Source of the DNA: Brachionus rotundiformis
Lineage: Eukaryota > Rotifera > Eurotatoria > Ploima > Brachionidae
NCBI GenBank assembly: GCA_016802295.1
Contig: JAESIW010000200.1
Coordinates: forward strand, 929,309 to 993,308
Reading direction: 5' to 3'
Length of the DNA: 64,000 bases
Each line of letters starts with the position of its first letter. Position 1 is the first letter of the stretch. The notes under the pieces were generated by a model that made no database searches, had not been told where the DNA came from, and worked only from the letters and a program-made list of their open reading frames with translations. The translations under genes and the position numbers were made by a program. Positions 45,764 to 56,453 of the stretch are shown here, piece after piece.

Positions 45764-48700
45764 TTTCTAAAATAATTTAATTTAAATCATTAATATTAAT
45801 TTTTTCGAAAAGCCCAAATTAATCTTTAAATATTGTAGACAAAAATCAATCATTAAAAAATAGAAAAACTTAAAAAAATTTTTTCTATTTTTGGTCTTAG
45901 ACATCTAAAGCTTCCTCTAAAACATTATTATTCATCATTTACAAGTTAATTTGTCATTTTCGCCAGCAATTTTATAATTAAAAATGCTGATTTATACTAA
46001 AATACACTCAATTTATACTCTTATTTCATATCGAAATTTAAATTTTTGTTTTATGAAAAAAAAAATCTTGAAAATTAATTTCATTAGCCGCCTTCTCAAA
46101 TTGAATAAATAATAAATCTTTCTATTTATTCTAATTATTTTAAATAGATATTTTCTCCGAAATATCGAATTTATATAATTTCTGAAGATGATAAATGCTC
46201 TGGATAAGTGGTTAATTGAAAAATAAAAAAATACATTAAACAAGTCACAAAGAATTAATGCAAAATACCTAGAACAGACGCTAATGAGAGATTAAGCGAT
46301 TTTCTAATTGTTTTTGAAATTTTCCAAAAGAAAGTTAATTGTTTTTTTTAAGTAAAATATCAAATGAAAATATTCCATTCTAAATTTCAAACTCGGTTGA
46401 TAAAATATTTAAAAAAACAATTTCGCCAAGTTTTGCATTTTAACCAGAATTCGAATTTTCTGGAAGCTTCTCTCATTTAAAATCTCACATATTAAAAAAA
46501 TTAAACCTATACCTGCAAGTCATTACATCAATTAATTATTAGAGAAAAAAATCTAAAATTAGAAATACAATTTTTATATATAACCTAATAATAAATGAAA
46601 GAGAATGATTTTAATTGATTTTTATGCAGATCAGAAGGAAATATTCCTAATTAACTCTATTTGATTTGAAATTTAACATCCATTATCAATTTTGTTATTA
46701 AAATTTTTTTGTTTAATCTACATCATAATGAACTAGCTAGAGAAAAATAATTTCATACACAAAACACTCTTATCAATGCTTTCTAATAGTTCATTTAAAA
46801 ATTACTGATTTTATGTTTTATTAATAATTGTGACAGATTTTGTTAGATCAATATTTATTTTTTCAAAAATTTATTAAGAAAAGTATGAAAAAAGTCTGTC
46901 AATTTTAAGTGACCATTTAATTTACTTGATTAAAATATAATTAAAATTTTCTTATTAAACTTTTAATTGATTTCATGTGTTTTATGAGACCAAAATCATG
47001 TTTTTTTATCATCTTGCTTAATAGATTTTGAAAATGAATGCACTGATTAAATTTTTAATCAATTTTATGGCTTGATTAAGACCCAATTTTAATTTTGATC
47101 CCAAATTTAATTATTTTCAATTTAAACTTCATTACTAATGGAAATCTTAATCGCATCAATAAGCTTAATTCCAATAAATTAAAAGCAAGATTTTAGATTT
47201 TCGATTAGTATCAACGCTACCTTTTTAAAAACATATTAAGGTTTCTAATCTATTGTTTTTTTAATCAAATCGAATGAGAATATCTTTAAATTCCATCAAA
47301 GAATAATTTTAATTCCTTTGTCGAAGCATATTTTTATTCTTATATTAAGTTCAAAAAATTATTTCTATACCTCACACAAATGGTTTACATGATCAGTTGT
47401 AATTTTAATTCCGGTATTCGCATGTAGCTACATGTGATTAGAGTAATTAAAAAAAAACATCATAGTCCTTAGTTGAAAACAAATTTTATTATCTTATAAT
47501 AAATTAGTATAAACGCAGCTTTGTTTATTTGGTGTTTCTTTAAATAAAATTAATTTACTTTTAATTTAAAATAAATAATCCAAAAATTTATTTTATCTAA
47601 AAATCTTAAATCAATAATTATTTTTCACTTTAATTTTCTGAGATATAAAGAGCTAGTATTATTGTCTAAATATTTATTGAAACTGATCCATATCATATTT
47701 TAATGACTTGTATTCTCTAGTTTAATAATAAATATTTTATGAATAAAACCGTGAAACTGGAGATAGAAATTGGAAAATTTCTTAAACAAATATTAAATAA
47801 ACTTTTAAAAAATATAATAATTTATTCGACTTGAATGGATAAAAAATTTAAATATTTAAAAAAAATTTTGATTGAAAAAATTAATTGATGCAGACAAAAT
47901 TTTAATTATTACTTATAATAATGAAGCCTAATTGTAGCTAATAGCTGGGACATTTGTAAAAATTTGAATTTTTCTGCAAAATATACAAAAATAATGAAAA
48001 AAAAACAAAAAATGGTAGCTTAATTCACCGTCAAGTATAGAAAAATCGATTTTTATAGCTGTATAAATTTATCTTCAGAATAAAACCTGGAATAAAATAT
48101 GCTGCCATTAAATGAAAAAAAATTTTTTTCTGAGTTTTTTGTGACTGATACCAAACGCTACAAAAATGCGATTAATCTTCATTAATTTTGTCTAAACAGG
48201 TTTTTGGCCAAATTAACTTGGCGCCAACAATTGATCGACATGCAAATACATTAGCTTTTAGTAACTAATGGAAATTTTATTGAATTTCGAGATTGCTGCA
48301 ACAACAATGAAGAAAAGGATGCCTAAATTATAATTTCCTTTATTATCGATCGATTTCAAATTATTGAGAATTGAACATAATTTAAGCTTGTTTCCTTTTT
48401 TATTATTTTTTTTGTAAATAAATCAAATTTATTGATTGACTTTTTTGAAATATTTTATTTTGAATATTTTAATCATTAATAGTTAATTGACGCTCAAAGA
48501 CTTGCCAATTGACAAATAAATAGAGCGGTTAGCTTAATAATTTTCTTGTATGAGGATGGTTCAAGAAGTATTTAATGAACTAAAATTTTGCTTAATATAT
48601 AGTCCATAATTGTCTTAAATAAATAAAAAATAAATATTATAATTCATACTTTATTAAAATAGTTGATTTTTATTAAGAATTTAATATATATAGAATTACT

Positions 48701-48825
48701 AATCAAAATTCTTTTTCGAGTTTAACTCAACTTTTTAATAAAAAGTGATGTTTTACGGACTTTTTAAAAATTTTCCAAATGACCAAAAATTCTTTGTCCT
48801 AAAATGGTTTAACATATTTATTTTA
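45764..48825. other. Upstream flank of MEGF9-like copy 1, duplicated
   Basis: Non-coding on both strands. An open frame at 46013-46243 exists in both copies only because the DNA is duplicated; its product is a Phe/Ile/Lys-rich string with no sign of being real. Confidence 0.5.
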
Positions 48826-49578
48826 GGGTCTAGTGGTTTATGAGAACGTTTGTTCACTTATTAGGTGAACAATTCCTGTTCTCAGGTTTGGAGAACAATC
48901 TGGTCACCTAATATTTTGTTCACCAAAATGTGAATTGAAATAATTATTAAAAAAAAAGTTTTGGTGACCAGACCGTACATTTGGTGAACAATTTTGAAAT
49001 TAAGTGAACTATCATAGACTTATGTGAACAATTCACTAAGAAAAAAGATTTTATTTTCGAATTCGATTTAAAAAAAATATATTTAAAACCCTTAAAAATG
49101 GTCCCATATCTTGGTTGTATTTACGACAAGTATTGTTTTGACAAGTTCTTGACGGAAATACTAGTCCTCTGTAACTTATTTTTAAGAAAAGTTTATATTC
49201 TTCGGAATCATTAACTAGCATTTTTATTTAGAATAAAATTTTTTTGACAGATTTAAGATTAGTATTTATTTAAAATTTCAAATCCATTTTAGGAATTAAA
49301 TTTATAAATTGTGTAAGTACAAAATAAAATATCAAGAATTAAATTACTGAAATAGTCTTAACAAATAATTTTGATACTAATATAAATATAGTTTAACTGA
49401 AATAAATTTACTTTAGGTGAACGAGTTATAATTTATGTGAACAAAATATATTTTAGGAGAACATTTAAGTTCACATATTGGTGAACAAAATATTAGGTGA
49501 CCAGATTGTTCTCCGAACCTGAGAACAGGAATTGTTCACCTAATAAGTGAACAAACGTTCTCATAAACCACTAGACCC
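48826..49578. mobile_element. 753-bp foldback element with 99-bp TIRs (in duplication copy 1)
   Basis: The terminal inverted repeats begin GGGTCTAGTGGTTTATGAGA and match over about 99 bases with one difference. TTA flanks both sides (48823-48825, 49579-49581). The interior repeats GTGAAC / GTTCAC motifs and has no coding frame. A TTA duplication with GGG ends suggests a non-autonomous PIF/Harbinger-type element, though assignment by ends alone is weak. Confidence 0.8.
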
Positions 49579-49835
49579 TTACTTTATTATTTTTATTATT
49601 TTATAATTTTGCAAACTACTTTTTCTCTTTATATACTTGCTAATTATCTTTTTATCTAAAATCAATAAAAAAATTTAAAAAAAATTCTTTGTTTTTATTT
49701 TTTATTATTAATAATAATTTTTATTTTTTGTCTTAGTTTTGTTTTTATTGTTAATTATATCCTAAATTTTTTCTTCTTTTTCATTGCCTTAAGACTTAAA
49801 ATAATTCTTTATTAAAATTTTTATTTATCCATTTA

Positions 49836-50465
49836 CCGTAAACTCGCGGAAACAACCCCGGGGTTTAAAAGCGTAAATTCGATTTTATTCCTGGCATTAA
49901 ACATGTGTTTTTAACTTTTTTCGAAAATAGTTTTAAGGCCGGACTAAAACTGAAATTTTAATGTCTCATTAAATGCGCAAAATTAATTTTTTTTGTAAAA
50001 AAAAATTAATTTAAATTTTCATTCGAAAATATTACATTTTGGATTTAATGCGTGCATTAAAAGTGAAAATTCGATTTAAAAAAAAATTAAAAATGTAAAA
50101 AATACTAAAAAAAAGGTTAATTGGTTAATTAATTCTGGTTAATTTATTTAGAACTCATGGCTAACTCTCTTTCAATTGTCTTTTTGTTCTTACTTCCACG
50201 TATTATACCCCTCTTTTTAGGAATTGTGATATCTGGCTCGGTATCTGGAGTGCTCCTCTTATTTGACGTGGATGGTTTTATAGAAGCTATTAAATAATTT
50301 TTTTACAAAAAAAATTAATTTTGCGCATTTAATGAGACATTAAAATTTCAGTTTTAGTCCGGCCTTAAAACTATTTTCGAAAAAAGTTAAAAACACATGT
50401 TTAATGCCGGGATTAAACCGGAATTTTCGTTTTTTAACCCCGCATTATGAAACCCGAGATTACGG
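49836..50465. mobile_element. 630-bp inverted-repeat element with a C-terminal transposase exon
   Basis: Inverted ends start CCGTAAACTCGCGG (left) and CCGTAATCTCGGG (right, complemented) with TA on both sides (49834-49835, 50466-50467). The arms are about 160 bases: the outer 70 are diverged, the inner 90 nearly identical. TA duplication fits Tc1/mariner/pogo. The centre holds the short exon described next. Confidence 0.75.
50144..50286 (-). pseudogene. Terminal exon of a transposase, AT-hook-like
   Basis: On the minus strand an acceptor AG (50288-50287) opens a frame of about 47 residues ending at TAA 50146-50144: ASIKPSTSNKRSTPDTEPD, then PKKRGIIRGSKNKK and ERELAMSSK. The KKRG-RGSKNKK part resembles an AT-hook (RGRP.GSKNKK). 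The rest of a transposase is missing from the element. Confidence 0.45.
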
Positions 50466-50689
50466 TATAAATATTTTTGTATACAAACCTATAATTTTTT
50501 AATTTTAATATATGGTTATTGCGTGATTACCATTAGACATTGGACCATACCTTTTAAAATACTGCTTGTTAAAGTATGTAATTAGTTTCTTTCTAAGATA
50601 GTTGTGACATAAATGGAACTGCTTATATGCATATTCAAAATTTGATGAGAATATCAATTGTTTAGTAAAAATCAAGTTAATCATATCAT

Positions 50690-51670
50690 TTTAAAAAAGA
50701 TAGTGATTGGTGTTATTTTAAAAAGGTTGATATTAATTGGTCAAAAACCTACTGTATGATCTTTTCTAATAAAAAAACTATTATTCCCAAAATGATTAAT
50801 CTTTGTAGAAATAAAATAAAAGTCAATGAAATAACTCATTTAGGTTATAATATTGATCAGAATCTAAATTTTTCTAAATTAGCATGTAGTATATCATTAG
50901 TTGTGAATAAAAAGTTATTCAGCATTAAGAGACTTGTTACATTTAGAGTCTGGCCTGGAATTGGTGATGTACCGTAACAGACTATTCTATCTATCAACTT
51001 CTGTAAAAATACAGTTCTTTAAGACGTTTATATTGCCTTATTTTGATTATTGCTCGACTCTCTTATGCTATTTCTCAAAAGATGCAGAAAACAAATCGGC
51101 CAAGAGTTATTATTTAACGTTATTTAAATTGTTTAGGTTCAAATTTGATGTAAATAACTTTAATGATATTAATAACTTCTTAGAAAAGTATGGCTTATAT
51201 GCATTCCAACATAGAATAATTGATAGAATGCTATCTTTTGCTTATAAAACACTATACTTTCTTAGTTCTCCTGAAAATCTAAGGCATAATTTAAAGGAAA
51301 ATGACTCAAGAAATTTAAAGTATAATTTAAGGAACAGTGAGAATCTGATAGAACCAACTTCAAAATCAGTAAATGGTGAAAAAACATTTCGATTGTGATT
51401 TGTGATCAAGAGATCAATGTTGAAATTTACAACATTTAAGCATTCAATTTTTAATAATATCAATTTAATTTTCACAGATTTTGAAAAAAAAATCAAAAAA
51501 TTTAATTTAAACATTTCAATGTTTTACTTTTTTAAATGATTATTTGAACAATTTATTTTTAATTTGTAAAATTTATTTATTTAAATAATTGGAGTGTTAA
51601 TCGGTCTTTATGACATGGGCACTAGCCTGTTGATTAACCTTGAAATATAAATAAATTTATTTAAAGTAAA
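50690..51670 (+). mobile_element. 5'-truncated CR1/Jockey-like LINE
   Basis: Open segments 50756-50977 and 50934-51398 carry the region after the RT core: WSKTYCMIFSNKK-like start, EITHLGYNIDQNLNFS, then FFKTFILPYFDYCSTLL and a long C-terminal tail. Frameshifts occur near 50960 and 51398; the end of ORF2 is at about 51536 (FEKKIKKFNLNISMFYF). The 3' UTR runs to an A-rich tail near 51670. Confidence 0.75.
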
Positions 51671-51689
51671 AAAAAAATAAAAATTACAA

Positions 51690-52610
51690 TTAGAATATTA
51701 AAAATCAATTAGTTTGCTGGTTAGTAGTTATTGCTGCGACATTCTAGCAAGGATGTCTGAGGCCAATACTGCTCTGTGGCAGTGTGGAGCTGAAGGAGCT
51801 ATATCGATTGAATTTGTCAAGCGTAGCCTTGAAAACTTCTGTAGATTTTTCAACACTATCAGGCAATCTAGTCCACTCTGTTATAAGGAAAACATGTCGG
51901 GATGTCACTGCACTTGCAAAATCATTTCTCAATTTGGATGGAAAGCTCTACCTGCGCATTTTCATACAATTTCCTCTTAATATTGATCCTTTTTCTTTTG
52001 ATAAAGATAAAGGGTCTCTATTTACCATTGGTTATTCTAGTCCATTTGCTAGTTTAAAAATTTCAATCAAATCTTCTCTTACTTGATTTTCACTTAGTTT
52101 GGTAAGGCTTTTTATTTGGATTCCATACTTGCACCGCACTTTCTGAGTGTGGTCTGACCAAAGACTTATATAATTTAGTCCTTAAGTTTTTTCTTTAATG
52201 ACAGATGTTCATGGGCTATATATTATATCATCACATCCAAATCTTTCTCTCAGCTAGTCACCTCTAGTGATAAATTTCCACTCTCATCATTTCTATGAGC
52301 TATATGCTTATGCCTCTCATTCAGTCTTCCAAAATGCATTACCTTCCATTTTTTGGTACATAAATCCATGCCCCATATCTCAATCGATTCGCAAATCGCC
52401 TCTAAATCTTTTCAGTCACTTTATTTTTTCAAAATTTTGATTGAAAATAGCCAAGATTTTGGAGACATCAGCATACATCTGAATTTTATTCGAAACACGA
52501 TCTGGAAGGTCATTTATGTAACGAATGAAAAGTATTGGTGAAAGATATTTTTGAAGACTATTTTCGAATTTTGGTATAAAATGTTTTAAAAGTATTGCCA
52601 TCTTTAGTTT
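51690..52610 (-). mobile_element. Decayed LINE on the minus strand
   Basis: Minus-strand blocks in order: SPILFIRYINDLPDRVSNKI with MYAD(V) in place of FADD (52416-52560), SLVRPHSESAVQVWNPNKK (52070-52170), and WTRLPDSVEKSTEVFKATLD (51760-51880). Stops and shifts throughout; inactive. Confidence 0.75.
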
Positions 52611-52737
52611 TTAAGTCAAATTTTTTTCTCCAAATTTAACTTAATTACAAAAAACAATTTTGAAACTCAATCAAATCATATAATTTGATAGACTTTTTGA
52701 TAAAAATCGGCTAAATTATTTTAAAAGATTTAGAGAA

Positions 52738-53662
52738 AGGCATATATTTTTTCTAGTAGCTAATTTATTTTTTTCGAGAAGCTAATTTATTTTTGAAAAA
52801 TAGATAAAAAAAAGTAGCTAAAATATTCGGAAAAGTAGCAAAATACCTTATTAATAGCGAAAAAAATACAAGAAAAAATTTAATTTTTTAACTTCGACCG
52901 CCTCTTGGGCGCTTAGTTTTAGAAAAAAAATTGGACCTCTTGGACGCTTTGATGGTTCGGCTTGATTTGTTAAATCATTGAATGCTGGTTGACTATCATT
53001 TGTTTCACTATTTGCTGTATCGGCAGTTGCTTGTGCTGATGTTGTTGGTCTATTATACAATTTCGGATTTAAAGGACCAGCTGAGTTTCTTTCAAGAACA
53101 GAAGAAGTCTACCCATTTTTGCGTTTTGTCCAATACCCAAATCTAAAGCTGGAAACTTGTCAAACTTGGTCAATTCGTAACTGATGTCGATTACATGTTT
53201 GCAGATGTAGTGTTTTTTCCAATATTGACAAGAACATTTGCTCAATTCCCATACTAGTTCATTAATTTCTATGATCTTGAATGAATTGTTCCATAACACA
53301 TATTATTGAAATGTAGACCAAGGACCAGTTTAGTTCAAATAGTTTCTACAGCCTTCTTTAGTTGCTTCATAATAAACTTTTGTTGACGATACCATATATA
53401 CAACTCTATTATTGTGTCTAAGCTTAACAATGCGCTTGTTTTGTTTTGTTTAACTATTAGTTAACACTTACATGTTGACAATTTATTTTAATTAGACCTC
53501 AAAATCATTATTAAAAAGTTGCTACATTAAAAAATTGATTAGCTATTATATGAAATAATTTAGCTACCGAAAAAAATATTTTTTTTTTTTCAATTCGCTA
53601 TTTTGAAAAGTAAATTAGCTACTCGAGAAAAATAAATTAGCTACTAGAAAAAATATATGCCT
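52738..53662. mobile_element. Complete 925-bp non-autonomous MULE with 8-bp TSDs
   Basis: Both ends read AGGCATATATTTTTTCTAGT and continue to a perfect 30-base inverted repeat. TTAGAGAA flanks it on both sides (52730-52737 and 53663-53670), a perfect 8-base duplication. Inside each end are three to five degenerate copies of a TAGCTAATTTAT-type subterminal repeat. It carries a broken SWIM zinc-finger exon but no DDE domain. Confidence 0.9.
52851..53299 (-). pseudogene. MULE C-terminal remnant with SWIM zinc finger
   Basis: Minus strand 53299-53069 encodes ELSKCSCQYWKKHYICKHVI, a SWIM finger (C-x-C...C-x-H), followed by a run where a KRKxGRPx-type basic string is expected. A frameshift near 53090 moves the frame, and 53060-52851 continues with a Thr/Ala/Asn-rich linker and PSKRPRGP. 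The same domain order is seen at 16.9-17.4 kb. No catalytic domain. It lies wholly inside the 52738-53662 element. Confidence 0.65.
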
Positions 53663-53670
53663 TTAGAGAA

Positions 53671-54152
53671 ATCTTAATTTGATAATAAATTGCTAATTTA
53701 AGATTAACAAATTAAAAAAAAATAAAAATTACAACTAAAATATTAAAATATTAATGTCGATTTCACAATAAATTTACACTTTTGAATTTTTAATTATTAA
53801 ACACGTAAAGTTTTTCCCGCTGAGGACTTGTATCCCGTATATTCACCAAAGCTTAAATGTCCAACTAATTGAAGAAAGAATGAAGTGTCTTTTCTGTAAA
53901 TACTGTACTAAACAAAATATACCAAACTTTTTTATTAGAGAATTAAATCGATAATTAACTTAATTTTTATAAAATAATAGTTTTTTTTTTTCTCATTTTT
54001 TTATATATAATTTTTATCTTTTAATTTATTCAATACGTTAAACATGCAGGCTGAAAAGAGGGTTCGTACCGCTCGGATAAGCCTGTGGAGGTAAATCTCC
54101 TAAACTATATAATATATATATATATATATTTAATTATTAAAGCTTCAATTAT
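53671..54152. other. Spacer with a GC-rich hairpin-like block and (TA)n
   Basis: At 54045-54098 an unusually GC-rich block (CAGGCTGAAAAGAGGGTTCG onward to GGAGGTAAATCTCC) precedes a (TA)n run at 54106-54129. It may be the 3' end of a non-LTR element or SINE; no tRNA fold could be made convincingly. Confidence 0.4.
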
Positions 54153-56453
54153 CTATTTGAATGCAAAATAATTGAAGATTTTACGTAAATTTTTGTCATT
54201 GAAAAAATAAATTAGATAACAAAGAATAATTGAAATTAAAAAAGCCATATCAAGAACGTGATTTATCACAATAGGAAAAGAGTAGCGAAGACAAATTATT
54301 TTAATGAAAAATTCTAGCTGTGTTTTTATCTGATAATTGTTACTTCCCATTAAGAATCCAAGTAAAAAGTAAAAACTATGAAAAAATTCACCAAATTTTA
54401 AAAATATATTTATAAATATCATAATAAATGAAATTTTTATTTGTTGCAAATTTTTAATATTTGCTTCTGATCTCTTTTTCAGTATGAGTTTTTTTTTAAT
54501 TTCTTTTTTTAGTTTTGAAGCTAGTAAAATATCCAAAATAAAGTTAAGAAAAATGACCAAAAAAATACAAATAAAGTCCGAAATTAAATTAAAAATAATT
54601 AAAATAGTCACTCCTAAGCTATTTATTATAAAGCTTGAGTATGCATCAAGCAAATATGATGGATAATCCATTCTTGGCTGTGCTAAGTTCAATCTATGTA
54701 AAAAAAGTTTAGGTAAGCATATAACGCTGAATGTCATTAGGCTAATTATGCTCAATTTTAGCATGGAAATTTTGGTAAAAAATCGATGAATTTTGGAATT
54801 TCGATCAATAAAAATATCTAATCGAAAAAAACTGAATCCAATGACTGAAAATTGTATGCATACTTTGAACACTTTTAATAAATAATCATTTACGATTATT
54901 TTATATAATTGAAATACTTCCAAATAAATAGGATCTGGGCAAAAAATGCCATTTTTAAATGGACACTCATCAATTAACTCTATTAGTTTAAAAACTAAAT
55001 ACAATAAATTTAAATGCGAATATAAATTTATAAATTTATATTGTGTACCTTTTAGTTCTTTTGATTTTCTATTTTTCTTTAAAAATACAATCACCAAAAA
55101 GCTAATTAGAAAACAAATTATTGATATAAGAGGGTTGCAATAAATAATAATTATATAATCAAGTAAAACAATCACATTTTCAAATCTGACCAAATCAAAG
55201 CTACCAGCTGTTTTTATTGATGTAAGGTTGCATTTTTCCAAAAGATTGGAAAAGTTACAGTGGTTAGGATTTGTCTTGTTGTAAAATTGATCAGCAAAAA
55301 TTAAATAGAAATATTCACCATTTGGTATGTAAGCTGAATAATTAAGAAAAAAAGCATACTCTTGAGCTATCCACAAAAAGGTACAAGAATATTGATTAAT
55401 GCTTTTTTTTGGTGCATTATCAAACACAGATAGAAGAATTAAATTCTCAAAAGGAAAATTTTTAAAAAGACAAAAATCCTCTTGGGGAAATATATGATTT
55501 ATGTCATACAAATAATGATATTCTTGAAAATATTTGTGAGTGATGCTAATGTGAAATATTCTATCTTGAATAGTGAGGAATGGGATTTTGCCAATGTTTT
55601 TGTTCAAGTTCTGAATCCAATCTATTCCGTTTCGTTGGAATATTTGTCTGGCAAAATAGACATCTAGTATGAGAAATCTTAGCGATGTTTGCTTTTCAAA
55701 TACATTTTGGTCAATTTTTTTAATTTTACCAAATAAAACCATTTTTTTTGTGTGACGAAAAAAATGAAAACTAATTAACTGATTATTTAGATCGACATCA
55801 TAGCAATTTTCAACTAAAAAGATTTCAATATTAATTGAAATTTCATCACCATCGTCATCTTTTATTTGGGAAAAAGAGAGTCCAGTTTTTAAATAAGTGG
55901 TATTGCTCAAATAGCTAATAGAAAAAAGTGATATGGAAAATTTGTCAAAAAAATACAAACACAATTCTGAATGATAAATTATTTTGTTCATCAAGCTAAA
56001 TCTAATAAAATTTACTCTGAAGTCTTTTCTTTGACGTATCCTAATGCAATGTTTTAGTCTTTCGACTCCAATGAAAAATTCAATCTTAGAATCATAAATA
56101 TAAAATGTATAAAAATTAGAATTTAATTTGCCTCGATCTCTAAACAAAAAAATGTCTATTCCACGCAGATTTTTGAACCAAAAAATTTGATAATTAATAT
56201 TAAAATTTTTCCATAAATTTTCACCATTTAATAAGTTTGTTTCATTGAGTACCTGTTTTGCTGACAGCTTAAAGTAAATGGCGTTTAAATTTGAAATTGT
56301 GTGGTTGTATTTGGTATTGGAAAAATAATTATCAATTTTAAAGCTGGAGCATACAAGCATGTATGATTCCAAATAACAAGTGTTTACATGAAAGTCTCCA
56401 AAAGAAAAAACAAAAAAAATTAAAATAATTAATTTTTGTTTAAGATATTTCAT
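54153..56453 (-). CDS. Orphan seven-transmembrane receptor with large ectodomain, 766 aa
   Basis: A single-exon frame from ATG 56453. A signal peptide (LIILIFFVFSFGDFHVNTC) is followed by an ectodomain of about 400 residues with scattered cysteines and Asn-glycosylation sites (NHT, NET, NTT, NYS, NKT, NFS, NLT). Seven hydrophobic segments follow: IIIIYCNPLISIICFLISFL, LYSHLNLLYLVFKLIELI, the region LLKVFKVCIQFSVIGFSFF, LSIISLMTFSVICLPKLF, a long one around IINSLGVTILIIFNLISDF, ISFIMIFINIFLKFGEFF and LDMAFLISIILCYLIYFF; then NDKNLRKIF, like the helix 8 of class-A receptors (FN..FR..F). DRY and NPxxY are not recognisable. I infer a divergent GPCR-like receptor, perhaps chemosensory; no named family is recognised. 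Confidence 0.65.
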   Translation of the reverse strand: MKYLKQKLIILIFFVFSFGDFHVNTCYLESYMLVCSSFKIDNYFSNTKYNHTISNLNAIYFKLSAKQVLNETNLLNGENLWKNFNINYQIFWFKNLRGIDIFLFRDRGKLNSNFYTFYIYDSKIEFFIGVERLKHCIRIRQRKDFRVNFIRFSLMNKIIYHSELCLYFFDKFSISLFSISYLSNTTYLKTGLSFSQIKDDDGDEISINIEIFLVENCYDVDLNNQLISFHFFRHTKKMVLFGKIKKIDQNVFEKQTSLRFLILDVYFARQIFQRNGIDWIQNLNKNIGKIPFLTIQDRIFHISITHKYFQEYHYLYDINHIFPQEDFCLFKNFPFENLILLSVFDNAPKKSINQYSCTFLWIAQEYAFFLNYSAYIPNGEYFYLIFADQFYNKTNPNHCNFSNLLEKCNLTSIKTAGSFDLVRFENVIVLLDYIIIIYCNPLISIICFLISFLVIVFLKKNRKSKELKGTQYKFINLYSHLNLLYLVFKLIELIDECPFKNGIFCPDPIYLEVFQLYKIIVNDYLLKVFKVCIQFSVIGFSFFRLDIFIDRNSKIHRFFTKISMLKLSIISLMTFSVICLPKLFLHRLNLAQPRMDYPSYLLDAYSSFIINSLGVTILIIFNLISDFICIFLVIFLNFILDILLASKLKKEIKKKLILKKRSEANIKNLQQIKISFIMIFINIFLKFGEFFHSFYFLLGFLMGSNNYQIKTQLEFFIKIICLRYSFPIVINHVLDMAFLISIILCYLIYFFNDKNLRKIFNYFAFK

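Larger units (their letters stand above)
44399..50100 (+). repeat. Segmental duplication, copy 1
   Basis: From 44399 rightwards the sequence is repeated in the same orientation from 58299 to the window end (offset about 13,900). It includes most of the MEGF9-like gene, its 3-kb upstream flank, the 753-bp foldback element and the left part of the TA-flanked element. An 11-base match CAGTCGATCAT lies just outside the left edge in both (44360-44370; 58288-58298); 28 bases (44371-44398) are missing from copy 2. Continuation beyond 50100 cannot be judged. Confidence 0.92.

Noticed and set aside
46013..46243. Minus-strand open frame present in identical form at 59915-60145
   Set aside because: Conservation is explained by the segmental duplication. 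The product is a low-complexity Phe/Ile/Lys/Arg string typical of AT-rich non-coding DNA.
54045..54098. Possible tRNA gene (GGTTCG resembles a B box)
   Set aside because: No acceptor stem or anticodon arm could be built on either strand.
54484..55667. Plus-strand frames at 54484-54666, 54946-55143 and 55482-55667
   Set aside because: Antisense shadows of the 766-aa receptor; Lys/Ile/Phe-rich with no motif.
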